NCBI GenBank assembly: GCA_023953835.1
Contig: JAMLJB010000001.1
Coordinates: 62,001 to 126,000 of the forward strand
Source of the DNA: Rhizobiaceae bacterium
Lineage (GTDB): Bacteria > Pseudomonadota > Alphaproteobacteria > Rhizobiales > Rhizobiaceae
Direction of reading: 5' to 3'
DNA length: 64,000 bases
Made by a program: the position numbers and the translations under genes. Below, piece after piece: positions 18,015-27,284 of the stretch. A model generated the notes under the pieces. That model was not told the DNA's origin and ran no database searches. It saw nothing but the letters and a program-made list of their open reading frames with translations. Within the stretch, counting starts at the first letter, position 1. The number at the start of each line of letters is the position of its first letter.

Positions 18015-18729
18015 GCAAATCTTCGCCCCGCAACCATTCGACACCGAAAGGTCGCGTCACCTCGAAGAGCTTTTCAAGGAATTGCCACGTCGCTTCGTCA
18101 TGCACGAGATGATGGCCGAGAATGCCGACCGGCTCTTGCAAGCGCAGTTGCGCCACGATGGCGTCGACAAGCAGTGAATATTCGCGGCAGCCGCGCGTGC
18201 CATGCCAGTCGATCAGGTCCACATTGCTGTTGATGGTGCGGATCGGTGCCGGCTTTGCGGGGCCGAATGCGGAAAGCGCTTCAAAGCCGATGTGAGCCAG
18301 GTGCGGCAGAAGATTGGAGTCAATGCGATTCCACGGCGGAACGAGCATGGGAAGCGCGCGTGGCCCGTGTAGCGTTTTAAGCTTGAGCAGACCTTCGCGC
18401 AGTTCGCCGAGCACTTCCGCGCGCGGTCGATGCGGTCCAAGTTCCTGCTTCTTTTCGCTCGCGCCAGCGTGATTGCGGTGCGCCCATCCGTGAACAGCAA
18501 CGCTGGCGTTCCTTGTCGTTTCAAGTCGGTCGGCAAGCGCCTGTCCGGTCGGCTGCGGAATGACCGCCAGGACCAATGGCACATGTGTGCGCTCGCAAAA
18601 CGTCAGCAGGCGCTCCAGCGCGGGCGTCGGCTCAATGGCGTCGTCGTCGCGCAACCAGAACCGGGCCGGGCGGGCACGGCGCTCCAACTCATCGACCAGC
18701 GGCCGCCATATGGCGTTCGCTTCAGGCAC
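17998..18729 (-). CDS. Polysaccharide deacetylase family (NodB-like) protein
   Basis: 243-residue protein of the carbohydrate esterase 4 fold. Landmarks are FWLRDDDA (residues 24-31), which carries the general-base/metal aspartates, and the metal-binding HGWAHRNH (about 79-86). Late motifs PPWNRID and GILGHHLVHDE fit the remaining active-site loops. No signal peptide is visible, so it may act in the cytoplasm on a lipid-linked or nucleotide-linked sugar. It is the second gene of a leftward pair: the upstream GT4 stop overlaps its start by 8 bp. The pair probably adds and then deacetylates an N-acetyl sugar. Confidence 0.82.
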   Translation of the reverse strand: MPEANAIWRPLVDELERRARPARFWLRDDDAIEPTPALERLLTFCERTHVPLVLAVIPQPTGQALADRLETTRNASVAVHGWAHRNHAGASEKKQELGPHRPRAEVLGELREGLLKLKTLHGPRALPMLVPPWNRIDSNLLPHLAHIGFEALSAFGPAKPAPIRTINSNVDLIDWHGTRGCREYSLLVDAIVAQLRLQEPVGILGHHLVHDEATWQFLEKLFEVTRPFGVEWLRGEDLLKCPE

Positions 18730-19807
18730 CTGCGATCTCCGCGAGAATGGCGTTCATGCGACGCACCGCGATGTCAAAGGAACGCTCGGCGGTGACGAAT
18801 GCCCTTCCCCGTTCACCCATCGCCCGGCGCAAACCCTCATCCTCCAGAAGCCGGGCGACTGCCTGCGCAAGAGCATCCACATCGTCGGGCGCGGTCAGCA
18901 AGGCGCTCTCGCCGTCCAGCACTGCCGCGGGCACGCCTGCGATGCGCTGCGCCACGACCGGCAGCGCCGCCGCGCCCGCTTCAAGATAAGCGAGCCCATA
19001 GGCTTCGCCAAATCCCGGCCAGACAAATATGTCCGCGCGCGCGAGCAAGGCCGGAACGTCAGCCGGCTCGACCTGCCCCAGCCATTCGATGCGCTCCGGC
19101 GCGATAGCCGCGAACGCCGCGCGCACCTCGCGTTCCGCGCCGCCGTTGCCCACGACCGTGAGCGACCATGGCCGGTCGGCCAGCCGCACCAGCGCGGCGG
19201 CTAGCATCCTGTAGCTTTGCAGCTTTTCGCCCGTTCGCATCATGGCCACGCAGATGAGATGCGGCGCATCGTTGTGCGGCTTCTTCTCAAGCAGAACCGG
19301 CTTGATGAATGGCGGAAAATTCACAAGGCGCACAGTTGCATCCGCGATTTCCAGCCCGCTTCGGTCGCGCCCGGTGAAGCAAAGATTGGCGGCGGCCAGC
19401 CGCACCGCATCCACCACGAAACCCTGCGTCTCCTTCCAGACGCCCTCATTGCGGCGCACCGAATAGGAGGCTTCGGCAGTCAAATAAGGTAGTCCGAACT
19501 CCCGCGAAAGGCCGGGACCCAGCAGGTCGGGCGCCTTGTAGTAGGGATGATAGGTGAACCACAAATTCGGCGCGCCCTGTCGCGCCCAGAGCGTCCGAAG
19601 ACGGTTCGCCTCGCGGTCGGCCTTGATGGCCAGCGCCGCGTAATGCGCCGCATCCGGCATCGATGAGAAAGCTCGAAGGTCGGACGCCAGTTCAACCTCA
19701 TGGCCGCACAATTTCAGGACTTCCATGAGTTGCCGCGCCATCTGGCGGTCGCCGGACGGCACCGGATGATCCGGACTCTTGAGAGGAGCGTAAAAGGCGA
19801 TGCGCAT
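18722..19807 (-). CDS. GT4-family glycosyltransferase
   Basis: 361-residue GT-B enzyme. The N-terminus MRIAFYAPLKSPDHPVPSGDRQMAR has the acceptor-domain glycine loop, and the C-terminal donor site is WPGFGEAYGLAYLEAGAAALPVV (about 257-279), with the conserved Glu spacing (E264 and E272 region). It is cotranscribed with the NodB-like deacetylase and divergent, by about 80 bp, from the DUF3095 gene. Role in the local glycan pathway is inferred; donor unknown. Confidence 0.9.
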   Translation of the reverse strand: MRIAFYAPLKSPDHPVPSGDRQMARQLMEVLKLCGHEVELASDLRAFSSMPDAAHYAALAIKADREANRLRTLWARQGAPNLWFTYHPYYKAPDLLGPGLSREFGLPYLTAEASYSVRRNEGVWKETQGFVVDAVRLAAANLCFTGRDRSGLEIADATVRLVNFPPFIKPVLLEKKPHNDAPHLICVAMMRTGEKLQSYRMLAAALVRLADRPWSLTVVGNGGAEREVRAAFAAIAPERIEWLGQVEPADVPALLARADIFVWPGFGEAYGLAYLEAGAAALPVVAQRIAGVPAAVLDGESALLTAPDDVDALAQAVARLLEDEGLRRAMGERGRAFVTAERSFDIAVRRMNAILAEIAGA

Positions 19808-19886
19808 TGCGACCGCACATTGTCCGAAACGGCAACCATGTCAAATTCGATTGGCAGGGACTGCCCCTTCAACTTGTGGTACTCAG

Positions 19887-21050
19887 ATGGGCATGGACAT
19901 AGTGAGTGCGGACAAGGCTTTTCTGGACACTCTGCCGGTCTTTGCCGCGTTTGAGGACGTGACGGATTTTGCCCGCTACAGGCCCCTGCCCGACGACTGG
20001 ACGCTTGCCACGGCGGATATAGTAAATTCAACGCAGGCCATTGCCGCCGGACGCTACAAGTCGGTCAATACGGCAGGCGCAAGCGTCATATCCGCACTTT
20101 TGAACAGAACGGGCGCACGCGATCTGCCCTTTGCGTTTGGCGGAGACGGTGCCGTCGTCGCACTGCCCCAACCAGGTATCGAAGGCGCGCGGAAAGCCCT
20201 CGCTGCCGTGCAGACCTGGGTCGCGGAAGAGCTGGACCTCGAACTGCGCGGTGCGCTTGTTCCGGTGCGGGACATCCGCGCAAAGGGTCTGGATGTGCGT
20301 GTTTCGCGCGTTCGCGTGTCGGAGCACGTGACATATGCCATGTTCGCCGGTGGCGGCGTCAGTTGGGGAGAAGCGGAGATGAAGGCCGGACGCTATCGCG
20401 TGCAGCCTGCTTCGCCCGGCACGCGCCCGGACCTGACAGGGCTATCCTGCCGCTGGGACCCTATCGAATCGCGCCACGGCGAAATCGTCTCCGTGATTGC
20501 CGTCCCGAATGGGGAAGACAGCCTGCCGGGCTTCGCCACCCTCGTCGCCGACCTGATCGAGCTTACAGGCGAAGACCGGGCCGGCCACCCGGTTCCGGTA
20601 TCAGGACCCGGTCACAGCTTTCCTCCCGCCGGGCTCGACATCGAAGCGCGGGCGCTTGCGCCAAGGGGCAGACGATTGATTCCCAAGCTATGGATTTTGT
20701 TCCAGCTCGCCCTGAACATCTATTCGGACAAGACCGGCAGGTCGTTGGGCCGTTTCAATGCCGCGCGCTACAAGCGCGACGTCGCAAGCAATTCCGATTT
20801 CCGCAAGTTCGACGACGGGCTGAAGATGACGATAGATGTCGATGCTGCGGCACTCTCGAAGATCGAGCAGCGCCTCATGCGCGCAGAGGCCGAAGGCGTC
20901 TGCCGCTATGGCATCCACAGGCAGAAGACCGCGCTGATGACCTGCATCGTCGCGACACCGCTTGCCCCCGACCACATCCATTTCGTGGATGGCGGGGCCG
21001 GAGGCTATGCGATGGCAGCAATGAATCTGAAATCGAAGGCTGCTGCTTGA
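19887..21050 (+). CDS. DUF3095 protein with nucleotidyl-cyclase-like motifs
   Basis: Family of unknown function. The start is set at the ATG at 19887 (387 residues); an ATG 6 bp later is equally possible, and the longer frame back to 19800 overlaps the divergent gene. Two stretches recall class III cyclases: TLATADIVNSTQAIAAG with Asp44, and LPFAFGGDGAVVALP with Asp87. The aspartates are 43 residues apart, against 44 in both true cyclases of this window. No equivalent of the Asn/Arg pair is obvious. The gene directly precedes a class III cyclase (57 bp gap), so it may be a cyclase-like partner or nucleotide-binding regulator. Confidence 0.85.
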   Translation: MGMDIVSADKAFLDTLPVFAAFEDVTDFARYRPLPDDWTLATADIVNSTQAIAAGRYKSVNTAGASVISALLNRTGARDLPFAFGGDGAVVALPQPGIEGARKALAAVQTWVAEELDLELRGALVPVRDIRAKGLDVRVSRVRVSEHVTYAMFAGGGVSWGEAEMKAGRYRVQPASPGTRPDLTGLSCRWDPIESRHGEIVSVIAVPNGEDSLPGFATLVADLIELTGEDRAGHPVPVSGPGHSFPPAGLDIEARALAPRGRRLIPKLWILFQLALNIYSDKTGRSLGRFNAARYKRDVASNSDFRKFDDGLKMTIDVDAAALSKIEQRLMRAEAEGVCRYGIHRQKTALMTCIVATPLAPDHIHFVDGGAGGYAMAAMNLKSKAAA

Positions 21051-21107
21051 GCTTGGCCGGACCGCTGCCTACCTAGGGTACAAGTTCAAATCCCCGGCAG
21101 GAAAATC

Positions 21108-22424
21108 ATGTCCTCCTCCAACGAAGTTTCACGCATCATGCTCGACCGCGTATCCGATTGGCTCACACGCGCCGCCCTTCGCGGCGACAACCTCGACAGC
21201 ATCGTTCGAGGTTTCTGTGACCGGCTCGCCGCGGCAGGCATGCCGCTGCTTCGCGCGCATATGAGCTTTTCTATGCTGCATCCGCTGTACGACGCGCTGG
21301 GCTATACCTGGGTGCGCGGCAAGCCCCTTGAGATAGAAGGATACCGCAAAGGCCCCGACGGCAAGTCGGATCGCTTTCTGCTCAGCCCTTACTACTACCT
21401 CTTCGCAAACGACCTCGAACATTTGCGACGCAGGATCGAACCAGGCATCCCGACCGAATTTCCGATCTTCGAGGAACTCAAGGAGATGGGCGCGACGGAC
21501 TACCTCGCCTTCCGTCACGCATTCGATCGCAATGAGGATCGCGGCATGATCGGATCGTGGGCGACGGATCATCCGACCGGCTTCAGCGACGAGATGATCG
21601 CGGAACTGCTTCGTTTGCAAAACCATCTGGCGATGGCGAGCAAGATGGCGGTGTTGAGCAAGCTCGCCGACAACATGCTGTCCACCTATCTGGGCGGCGA
21701 AGCCGGCAGGCGTGTCCTGAACGGAAAAATCAAGCGCGGAGAAGGCGACACGATCCGCGCTGCATTGGTAATCGCCGACATGCGCGGCTCGACAATGCTT
21801 GCCGAAACGGCAGGCCGAGAAGTCTATATCGATACGCTCAACCAGTTCTTCGACGCCATTGCCGCGCCCTTCCACCGCGCCAACGGCCAGATATTGAGTT
21901 TCATGGGCGACGGCTTTCTTGCGCTCTTTCCCTGCGAGAGGCACGCCGAGCCTTCGACAGCCGCGTGTCTCGCTGCATTGACGGCGGCTCGCCAGGCTGC
22001 TGCGCGAATGGACACGCTGAACCTGAAGCGGCGCGAACAGGGGCAGCACGAAATCGGTTTCGGCATTGGTCTTAATGTCGGCAATGTCATGTTCGGCAAT
22101 GTCGGGCTATCGGATCGGCTGACCTTCTCAGTCTTTGGATCGGCGGTGAATGAAGCCGACCGCCTGCAAAGCCTGACAAAGAAATACCCGAACCGATTGA
22201 TCGCAAGCGAGGAATTTGCCAATTATTGCAGCGGAGAGAATTGGCGCACGCTCGGCAGGGAAAAGCTCGCGGGAATCCGGAACAAGGTCACCGTCCTCAC
22301 GCCCGAAACGGCAAGCATCGAGGACTTTGCGGAAGACGGCTTCGGATACGAGCCCATCGAACGCATGTCGGACGCTGAACGCCTGATCCTTTTGCATCGC
22401 AACCCTGTGGGGACGGCAATATAG
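21108..22424 (+). CDS. Soluble class III adenylate/guanylate cyclase
   Basis: 438-residue cytoplasmic cyclase. Residues 1 to about 205 are an unassigned sensor-like domain with no membrane helix. The catalytic domain has metal aspartates D224 (IADMRGST) and D268 (SFMGDG), and the transition-state pair N348 and R352 (VNEADR). The purine-contact positions differ from the membrane cyclase: Ser264 stands where Lys is usual and Ser341 where Asp or Thr is usual. This may alter base preference or activity. It is flanked by DUF3095 and a secreted polysaccharide lyase (10 bp gap), so the cyclase and the lyase are probably one operon. Confidence 0.92.
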   Translation: MSSSNEVSRIMLDRVSDWLTRAALRGDNLDSIVRGFCDRLAAAGMPLLRAHMSFSMLHPLYDALGYTWVRGKPLEIEGYRKGPDGKSDRFLLSPYYYLFANDLEHLRRRIEPGIPTEFPIFEELKEMGATDYLAFRHAFDRNEDRGMIGSWATDHPTGFSDEMIAELLRLQNHLAMASKMAVLSKLADNMLSTYLGGEAGRRVLNGKIKRGEGDTIRAALVIADMRGSTMLAETAGREVYIDTLNQFFDAIAAPFHRANGQILSFMGDGFLALFPCERHAEPSTAACLAALTAARQAAARMDTLNLKRREQGQHEIGFGIGLNVGNVMFGNVGLSDRLTFSVFGSAVNEADRLQSLTKKYPNRLIASEEFANYCSGENWRTLGREKLAGIRNKVTVLTPETASIEDFAEDGFGYEPIERMSDAERLILLHRNPVGTAI

Positions 22425-22434
22425 GGGAAGCTCA

Positions 22435-23391
22435 ATGATCCATCGGCTCTGCGCCGGCCTTCCGGCACTGGCTCTTGCTGCCTTGGTAGTCCTGCCGGCG
22501 GCTGCACAGAGCACCAAGCTGACCGACGGATTCGAAGGCACGGATTTCGCCCCGGAGGGCGGCCTATACTATCGCGAAAACTCCGAGCAACAGGCGGGAA
22601 AGGTCGAGTTCCAGAACGACGTGGTGTTCAAGGGCAAAGGCGCGCTGAAGCTCAGCGTGCGCGCCTTGTGCCCGGTTGAAGATGAAAGATGCAGCGAGCG
22701 CGCCGAGATATGGGAACAGACCGATCTCAGGGTGCCCTACGACCAGGGTGTTTGGCGTGGCTTTGCGGTAAAACTCGCCGATCCCATTCCGATGGACGAC
22801 CATCGCTACCTCATTGCGCAGTGGAAACGGGAGATCGACCCGGGTGCGGATGGCGATTTCAGCCCCTTTCTGGCGCTGCGCCTGTTGAACGGAAGACTCC
22901 ACGTCACAGTCGAAACCAACTATCGTCCCGGTCTGGACGGAGCCAAACCCACCGGCCCCGGCACATGTTCGCCGAACGGCGTGCCGGTCTGGCTCCGACC
23001 CGGCACCAACCAGATGCGCGCGCTCGTGGCTGCCGATCCGAACTGGAAGTTCGAGGATGGCGCTCTCTATGACGGTTGCACCGACAAGATGACGGTCGCA
23101 CAGCACAATCCACTGCCCACGCCGGATTCAGGCTGGATCGACTTCGTGATCTATTCGCGCCCCGGACCGCAAGGCGACGGGCGCATCGAACTTTTCGCCA
23201 ACGGCAAGCCGATCGTAACCGTCACCGGGATGATCGGACACAGCGACAAAGACCTCGGCAAGAACCAGTATTTCAAGTTCGGTCCCTACCGTGCGGGCCA
23301 TTCCGGGGACTGGACAGTCTATTATGACGAGTTCAGGCGTTCACCGGATTGCGCCGACGTGCTTGTCGGTGGAACCTGCCCACAATTTTAG
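22435..23391 (+). CDS. Secreted polysaccharide lyase, heparin-lyase-I-like fold (PF14099 type)
   Basis: 318-residue exported protein. A signal peptide spans residues 1-25 (LPALALAALVVLPAAAQ, cleavage after AAAQ or close). The mature part has the jelly-roll landmarks of this lyase family: ERAEIWEQTDLRVPYDQGVWRGF, HRYLIAQWKRE and the closing DWTVYYDEFRR. Several cysteines (CPVEDERC, CSPNG, CTDKM, CADV, CPQF) may form disulfides in the periplasm. It should cleave a uronate-containing polysaccharide by beta-elimination, substrate unknown. It follows the cyclase by 10 bp and precedes an ABC importer operon, which suggests that its products may be imported. Confidence 0.82.
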   Translation: MIHRLCAGLPALALAALVVLPAAAQSTKLTDGFEGTDFAPEGGLYYRENSEQQAGKVEFQNDVVFKGKGALKLSVRALCPVEDERCSERAEIWEQTDLRVPYDQGVWRGFAVKLADPIPMDDHRYLIAQWKREIDPGADGDFSPFLALRLLNGRLHVTVETNYRPGLDGAKPTGPGTCSPNGVPVWLRPGTNQMRALVAADPNWKFEDGALYDGCTDKMTVAQHNPLPTPDSGWIDFVIYSRPGPQGDGRIELFANGKPIVTVTGMIGHSDKDLGKNQYFKFGPYRAGHSGDWTVYYDEFRRSPDCADVLVGGTCPQF

Positions 23392-23422
23392 AAACTCTCG
23401 CTCAACGTTCAGTTGAGGACCT

Positions 23423-23439
23423 AGGAATCCCCGATTCCT
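23423..23439. promoter_or_regulatory. Short palindrome before the ABC importer genes
   Basis: AGGAATC, CCC, GATTCCT form a perfect 7-3-7 inverted repeat 53 bp before the importer ATPase gene and 32 bp after the lyase stop. It may be an operator or a weak terminator; the sequence alone does not decide. Confidence 0.35.
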
Positions 23440-23491
23440 TTCGTTAGTCTGCCCCGCAGCACAGGCGTTTGCACGAATGTTGGGGTATTGA

Positions 23492-25375
23492 ATGGCCGAT
23501 GCGACCGATCTTCTGAGGATCGAGGATCTTGGCATATCATTTGCCACGATGGGTGGGCCGATTCACGCCGTTCGCAGCGCGAGTCTGCGCGTATTGCCCG
23601 GCAAGGTTACCGCCCTGGTGGGAGAATCCGGTTCGGGCAAGTCAGTCACGAGTCAGGCCGTGCTCGGCATCCTTCCCCACACGGCAAGCACCACCGGCCG
23701 CATCCTGTTTTCCGACCCGGAGAAGCCGGGCACGACGGTGGATATCCTGCAATTGCCGGTGGACGGTGAAGAGATACGCGCGATCCGCGGCAGCCGTATC
23801 GCCAAGATTTTCCAGGAGCCGATGACCTCACTGTCGCCGCTCCATACAATCGGTAACCAGATCGGAGAAGTTCTGGCAATCCACACCGACCTGCCAAAGG
23901 CAGAGCGGCGCGCCCGCACTGAGGAAATGCTTGGCCATGTCGGCTTCAAAAATCCCAAGCGCGCGCACGACATGTACTCGTTCGAACTGTCGGGAGGTTT
24001 GCGCCAGCGGGCCATGATTGCGATGGCGCTGATATGCCGGCCTGCCCTGCTGGTGGCGGACGAACCGACCACCGCGCTGGACGTCACCATTCAGGCGCAA
24101 ATTCTCCAATTGCTGCGCGAACTGCAGCAGAAGCTCAACATGGCGATGCTGCTCATCACGCACGACCTCGGCGTGGTCGCGAATGTCGCCGACGAGGTGG
24201 TCGTGCTCTACCATGGCAAGGTCATGGAAGCGGGTCCGGTCGAAGAAATCTTTCGCCATCCGACGCATCCCTATCTCAAGGGGCTCATGGCTGCTGTACC
24301 GCACTTCGACATGAAGCCCGGCGAACGTCTGAAGGCGCTGCGTGAAATCCCTGTAAACGTTGAACATTTGTTGGGGCGCAAGAAGGAGGAAGGCGCCAGG
24401 AGCGATACGCTGCTGGAGGTTCGGGACCTCTCGAAATCCTTCGTTTCCCGCAGTTCCGGCTGGTTCGGCAAAGGAAGCGAACCGCCGGTCAAGGCCGTTG
24501 ACGGGGTCAGCTTCGACATCAGGCGCGGCGAGTGCCTTGGTCTCGTCGGCGAAAGCGGTTGCGGCAAGACGACGGTCAGCAAGATCATAATGCGCGCGCT
24601 GACGCCGGACGCCGGATCGGTCGTCTATAATGGCGTGAACGGTCCTATCGATGTTCTCAACGCCCAAGGCGAAGACCTGCGGACGGTCCGCACCAAAATC
24701 CAGATGGTGTTCCAGGACCCCGTATCATCGCTTTCGCCGCGCATGACGATTGAAAACATACTGAGCGAGCCGCTTGAAATTCACAATCGCGGCGATGCGC
24801 GCCAACGGCTCGAAAAGGTGAAATCCCTGATGGAGGCAATTGGCCTCGACCGGCGATACATCAAGCGATATCCGCACAGCTTCTCAGGCGGTCAACGCCA
24901 ACGCATCGGCATCGCTCGTGCGATTGCACTTGGGCCGGACCTGGTCGTCTGCGATGAACCGGTCTCCGCGCTCGACGTCTCCGTGCAGGCGCAAATATTG
25001 AATCTTCTCAAGGATTTGCAGAAGACTCTTGGACTAACATATCTGTTTATATCGCATAACCTTGCGGTGGTGGATTACATGGCCGATCGCATCGCGGTCA
25101 TGTATGCGGGCCGCATCGTCGAACTTGCCCCGCGTGAAATCCTGATGCGCAGGCCAATTCATCCCTATACCCGCGCGCTGCTCGCGGCGGTGCCCTTTCC
25201 GGACCTCGACCGACCGCTGGATTTCGGCGAGATCCGCGCGACCAGCACAATGGAAAAGGGTTGGGCGCCGCAGTTTCGCGCCGATGCAGCGGATGGACTT
25301 TCACCTGCGGACCTCGGCGACGGCCATTTCGTGCTGGCGCGCCGCAATGTCGATGCACGGGAGCTACGCCCATGA
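23492..25375 (+). CDS. Opp/Dpp-type ABC importer, double ATPase subunit
   Basis: 627-residue cytoplasmic protein with two complete ABC domains fused, equivalent to DppD plus DppF. Domain 1 has Walker A GESGSGKS (about 44-51), LSGGLRQRAMIAMAL and LLVADEPTTALD. Domain 2 has GESGCGKTT (about 352-360), FSGGQRQRIGIARAI and LVVCDEPVSALD. Both end in the HPYTRAL-type segment typical of oligopeptide importers. It powers uptake through the two permeases that follow. The next gene overlaps its stop by 4 bp. Position after a polysaccharide lyase suggests that the cargo may be oligosaccharide rather than peptide. Confidence 0.95.
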   Translation: MADATDLLRIEDLGISFATMGGPIHAVRSASLRVLPGKVTALVGESGSGKSVTSQAVLGILPHTASTTGRILFSDPEKPGTTVDILQLPVDGEEIRAIRGSRIAKIFQEPMTSLSPLHTIGNQIGEVLAIHTDLPKAERRARTEEMLGHVGFKNPKRAHDMYSFELSGGLRQRAMIAMALICRPALLVADEPTTALDVTIQAQILQLLRELQQKLNMAMLLITHDLGVVANVADEVVVLYHGKVMEAGPVEEIFRHPTHPYLKGLMAAVPHFDMKPGERLKALREIPVNVEHLLGRKKEEGARSDTLLEVRDLSKSFVSRSSGWFGKGSEPPVKAVDGVSFDIRRGECLGLVGESGCGKTTVSKIIMRALTPDAGSVVYNGVNGPIDVLNAQGEDLRTVRTKIQMVFQDPVSSLSPRMTIENILSEPLEIHNRGDARQRLEKVKSLMEAIGLDRRYIKRYPHSFSGGQRQRIGIARAIALGPDLVVCDEPVSALDVSVQAQILNLLKDLQKTLGLTYLFISHNLAVVDYMADRIAVMYAGRIVELAPREILMRRPIHPYTRALLAAVPFPDLDRPLDFGEIRATSTMEKGWAPQFRADAADGLSPADLGDGHFVLARRNVDARELRP

Positions 25376-27276
25376 TGGATCGCCGCACAGCCCTTGGCAT
25401 ATTAGCCGCTTCTCTCGTCCCGCATCGCGTTCTGGCGGCGGAGAACGAGCCGGAGATATTCGCGGAAGAGCTGAAGTCCGGCGCCCTGCCGCCGATGGCC
25501 GAGCGCCTTCCCAAAGTGCCGCGCGTGATGGATTTTGCCGCGTTGGATCGCACTCCCGGCAAATATGGCGGACAGGTCAGGATGCTGATCGGCAGCCAGA
25601 AAGACATCCGTTACATGACCATTAACGGATATTCGCGACTGGTCGGCTATGACAATGACCTCAATCTTCATGCCGATATTCTTGAGAGCTTCGAGCAAGA
25701 GGAAGATCGCATATTCACGTTTCGCCTGCGGGACGGGCACAAATGGTCTGACGGCAGCCCGCTGACGCCGGAAGACTTCCGGTACGCGCTGGAAGATGTC
25801 TGGCTGAACGAGGATTTGTCGCCGGTCGGCCCGCCAACCTCGCTGGTGGTTGACGACAAGACACCAAGATTCGAGATCCTCGATCCGCTCACGGTGCGAT
25901 ACAGCTGGGACGCTCCAAACCCGGATTTTCTTCCCTCGCTGGCCGCCGCGCAAGCCTTGGTGATCGTGCAGCCTTCTGCCTATCTCAAACAATTCCACGA
26001 GAAGCACCAGTCGCCAGACAAGCTCAAGGAATTGCTCAAGACCTATCGCGCCAAGCGGTGGTCATCGCTGCATATCAAGATGGCTCGTTCATACCGACCC
26101 GAGAACCCGGAACTGCCAATGCTGGACCCTTGGCGAAACACCACCGAGCCGCCGGCCGAGCAATTCGTGTTCGAGCGCAACCCTTATTTCCATCGTGTCG
26201 ATCCCAACGGGTTGCAGCTCCCATATATAGACCGCTTCATCCTCAACGTTTCGTCATCAGCGATCCTGCCGGCCAAGGTCGGCGCGGGCGATTCTGATTT
26301 ACAGGGAACCGGCATTGACTTCGCCGACTACACCTACCTGAAAGAGGCTGAGAAGCGTTTTCCGGTAAAGGTACATTTGTGGAAGCGTACCATCGGCTCG
26401 CGTTTCGCTTTGCTTCCCAATATGAACTCCGCCGATCCGGCCTGGGGTCCGTTGCTGCGCGACGTAAGAGTGCGCCGCGCATTGTCGATTGCCGTCAATC
26501 GTGACGAGATCAACAAGGTGGTCTTCTACGGTCTCGGCCACGTCAGTTCGGACACCGTGCTGCAGGCAAGCCCCCTGTTTCGACCGGAGTTTGCGCAGGC
26601 ATGGAGCCAGCATGATCCCGACCTCGCCAACGAACTGCTTGTTCAGGCCGGGCTGACGGAATTCGACGACGACGGGATTCGTATTCTGCCGGATGGCCGT
26701 CCCGCACAGATCGTGGTCGAAACGGCGGGTGAAGGCACGCAGGAAACCGATGTGCTCGAACTGATCACCGACCACTGGCGCAAGATAGGCATCGCGCTGT
26801 TCATTCGAACGTCCCAGCGCGACGTGTTCCGCAGCCGGGGCATGGCGGGCCAGATCATGATGTCCATGTGGTCCGGCGTCGACAACGGAATCCCCAACGC
26901 CGACATGAATCCGCGGCAGTTCGCGCCAATGACCGACGACCAGCTTCAATGGCCGGTCTGGGGCGCGCACTATCTGTCACGCGGCCAACGCGGCACGGCG
27001 CCGGATCTTCCCGCCGCCAAAACCCTGCTGGATCTGGCTGTGCGCTGGCGCAGGACCACTGAGACCGAGGAACGCGCACGGCTTTGGGCGTCCATCCTGG
27101 CGCTCTACGCCGATCAGGTGTTTTCCATCGGCTTTGTCAACACCACGCCGCAGCCGGTGCTTCGTTCGGCGCGCCTCCAGAACTTTCCCAAGGAAGCCTT
27201 CTTCGGATTCGACCCCACGGCCTATTTCGGAACGCTGTCGCCCGACACGTTCTGGCTTTCCGACCAGGAGGCATAG
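25372..27276 (+). CDS. Extracytoplasmic solute-binding protein, family 5
   Basis: Periplasmic receptor of the ABC importer, about 634 residues. I start it at the ATG at 25372, overlapping the ATPase stop as ATGA; another ATG follows directly. The N-terminus MMDRRTALGILAASLVPHRVLA looks like a twin-arginine-type or ordinary signal. The mature part has the family-5 pattern: FRLRDGHKWSDGSPLTPEDFRYALED, then VRVRRALSIAVNRDEINKVVFYG. It is larger than typical peptide-binding proteins (about 500-550), like some oligosaccharide-binding members of the family. Cargo is not determinable from sequence. Confidence 0.93.
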   Translation: MMDRRTALGILAASLVPHRVLAAENEPEIFAEELKSGALPPMAERLPKVPRVMDFAALDRTPGKYGGQVRMLIGSQKDIRYMTINGYSRLVGYDNDLNLHADILESFEQEEDRIFTFRLRDGHKWSDGSPLTPEDFRYALEDVWLNEDLSPVGPPTSLVVDDKTPRFEILDPLTVRYSWDAPNPDFLPSLAAAQALVIVQPSAYLKQFHEKHQSPDKLKELLKTYRAKRWSSLHIKMARSYRPENPELPMLDPWRNTTEPPAEQFVFERNPYFHRVDPNGLQLPYIDRFILNVSSSAILPAKVGAGDSDLQGTGIDFADYTYLKEAEKRFPVKVHLWKRTIGSRFALLPNMNSADPAWGPLLRDVRVRRALSIAVNRDEINKVVFYGLGHVSSDTVLQASPLFRPEFAQAWSQHDPDLANELLVQAGLTEFDDDGIRILPDGRPAQIVVETAGEGTQETDVLELITDHWRKIGIALFIRTSQRDVFRSRGMAGQIMMSMWSGVDNGIPNADMNPRQFAPMTDDQLQWPVWGAHYLSRGQRGTAPDLPAAKTLLDLAVRWRRTTETEERARLWASILALYADQVFSIGFVNTTPQPVLRSARLQNFPKEAFFGFDPTAYFGTLSPDTFWLSDQEA

Positions 27277-27284
27277 GGCTCCTC

